Below, piece by piece: positions 40,295-41,356 of a stretch of 41,356 nucleotides of DNA. The DNA is taken from NCBI GenBank assembly GCA_964356335.1, contig CAYHHI010000027.1, positions 1-41,356 of the forward strand, written 5' to 3'. Made by a program: the position numbers and the translations under genes. Source of the DNA: CAYHHI01 sp964356335 (GTDB lineage Bacteria > Arandabacterota > Arandabacteria > Arandabacterales > Arandabacteraceae). Within the stretch, counting starts at the first letter, position 1. Each line of letters opens with the position of its first letter. A model generated the notes under the pieces. It did not search any database and was not told the DNA's origin. It saw nothing but the letters and a program-made list of their open reading frames with translations.

Positions 40295-41356
40295 ATGCGC
40301 AGGTTGATCACGCTTTTGGCCTTCGCCGCACTTTCCATTTGTTTGGTGGCTGTCTGGACACCCGCTAGCGGAGGTCTCACGGATAAGCTCAAGCAGAAAG
40401 CCGGCGAGAAGATTGAGAAGAAGGTCGATGAAGCTCTTGAAAAGCCCGCCAATGACACCACTGAGGCTGCGGATCAGTCAGAAGAGCAGCCCAAGGAGGC
40501 CGAGGGCCAGCCTGCGGCTGGGGCCAAGGGCGGCACTGGGACATCTGAAGACATGACCCTCTATACCAAGTACGACTTTGTGCCGGGCGACAAAGTGATC
40601 TTCTATGATGACCTGTCGGGCGAGGAGATCGGGGAGTTTCCTTCGCGTTGGAAGCTGGATGAAGGCGTATTCGAGATCGTGAGGCAGGGCAACGAAAACT
40701 ACATCATGTGCACGGATGAGGGTTCCATACGCCCCCGCTTGGCACCGGCGCCGCTACCGGCCAAGTACACGGTGGAAATGGAGTTCTACGCCAAGGGACC
40801 TGAGTACAAGGGGCACTGGTACTACATCCAGTGGATGGACGTGGAGGATCGGTATATCGCTGAATTCGAGATTACGGATAATAAAAACACCTCGCTTCAC
40901 ATCAACGGCAAGGAGATCTCCAGCAAGGCGTTGCCTAAAGAGGTCGCTGCTGGGAAGCACACGATGCGCATCATGGCCACCAAGAGCACACTCAAGTGCT
41001 ATATCGACAATGAGCGCGTCGCCAATGTTCCAGCGGTTGAAGATTTCGCGCCCGTTGGCTTCCGGGTTCATATGGACCCGTGGACAGATGAGGCGGGCAA
41101 TCCGATGCTCTTGCGCAGTTTCCGTTTCGCCGAGGGTGGCAAGACCCTGCGGCAGCAGCTCGATGAAACGGGGCGCATAGTAACGCATGGGATCTTGTTC
41201 GACTCCGGCTCACCGAAGATTAAGGCAGATTCATACAAGACTCTCGCCGACATCGGCCAACTGCTCACGGATGACCCTAAACTGCGACTGTCCATTGAAG
41301 GCCACACCGACAGCGATGGAGCGGATGACTACAATCTCACGCTCTCGCAGAACCGG
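40295..41356 (+). CDS. OmpA-family protein with LamG/DUF1080-like region, 3' truncated
   Basis: The first 354 codons of a gene that runs off the window. A signal peptide ('LITLLAFAALSICLVAVW') is followed by a charged Lys/Glu/Ala region (~28-85) likely to be helical and extended. Residues ~90-285 ('KVIFYDDLSGEEIGEFPSRW', 'YTVEMEFYAKGPEYKGHWYY', 'IDNERVANVP') look like a concanavalin-type or DUF1080-like beta-sandwich. The end ('ILFDSGSPKIKADSYKTL', 'LSIEGHTDSDGADDYN') is the peptidoglycan-binding OmpA C-terminal domain, cut before its last helix. ATG 40295 has AAAGGAGGA upstream. It probably anchors the outer envelope to peptidoglycan. Confidence 0.85.
   Translation, partial: MRRLITLLAFAALSICLVAVWTPASGGLTDKLKQKAGEKIEKKVDEALEKPANDTTEAADQSEEQPKEAEGQPAAGAKGGTGTSEDMTLYTKYDFVPGDKVIFYDDLSGEEIGEFPSRWKLDEGVFEIVRQGNENYIMCTDEGSIRPRLAPAPLPAKYTVEMEFYAKGPEYKGHWYYIQWMDVEDRYIAEFEITDNKNTSLHINGKEISSKALPKEVAAGKHTMRIMATKSTLKCYIDNERVANVPAVEDFAPVGFRVHMDPWTDEAGNPMLLRSFRFAEGGKTLRQQLDETGRIVTHGILFDSGSPKIKADSYKTLADIGQLLTDDPKLRLSIEGHTDSDGADDYNLTLSQNR

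Overview
The window comes from a moderately GC-rich bacterial genome, probably a scaffold assembled from a metagenome, since it has a 100-base run of N inside a tandem repeat. The many secreted beta-helix and lipoprotein genes, one with a C-terminal 'DPLICD...CLPAHNSCGQQIGA' pattern, resemble uncultivated FCB-group bacteria such as Eisenbacteria or Krumholzibacteriota. That placement is an inference from style and not a phylogeny. GTG and TTG starts are frequent.

Bases 1-12579 (plus strand) form a defence island. It holds the C-terminus of a DUF3883 protein (probably a helicase tail), an AlbA_2/Schlafen-type protein, a SIR2-domain protein, a HerA-type ATPase, a DUF1156 adenine DNA methyltransferase, a 320-residue protein with an antitoxin-like tail, a PIN-domain ribonuclease and a DUF499 ATPase. 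From SIR2 to DUF499 the genes overlap or lie at most 11 bases apart, and HerA and the methyltransferase share an ATGA junction. The layout looks like a SIR2-HerA module, a PIN toxin-antitoxin pair and a DUF1156/DUF499 methyltransferase-ATPase system joined in one operon. This is the most interesting part of the window.

Bases 12773-28338 (minus strand) are mostly acyl-CoA metabolism. Reading in transcription order from the right: propionyl-CoA carboxylase beta chain, biotin carboxylase, biotin carrier, methylmalonyl-CoA mutase large chain, methylmalonyl-CoA epimerase and a membrane lipoprotein; then a HEAT-repeat protein and an HD-GYP-like protein that share an N-terminal domain; then acyl-CoA dehydrogenase, EtfB, EtfA and a membrane Fe-S quinone-reductase-like protein that would pass electrons from the acyl-CoA dehydrogenase to the quinone pool. 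Upstream of the carboxylase operon lie a 9-bp perfect inverted repeat and a 103-bp tandem repeat array interrupted by the assembly gap.

Bases 29092-33371 hold a secreted Cys/Met/Gly-rich protein (minus), then on the plus strand a Leu-dehydrogenase-family protein with altered active-site residues, butyrate kinase, enoyl-CoA hydratase and tRNA-Glu(UUC). With the left-hand operons this suggests catabolism of branched-chain amino acids or short-chain fatty acids, with acyl-CoA dehydrogenation, hydration, propionyl-CoA carboxylation and rearrangement towards succinyl-CoA.

Bases 33626-41356 encode surface and signalling proteins: an ASH-repeat/beta-helix lipoprotein, a secreted beta-helix protein, a Ser/Thr kinase with TolB-like and TPR regions (minus strand), and an OmpA-family protein cut by the window end. 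A 49-bp repeat occurs twice in intergenic DNA here.
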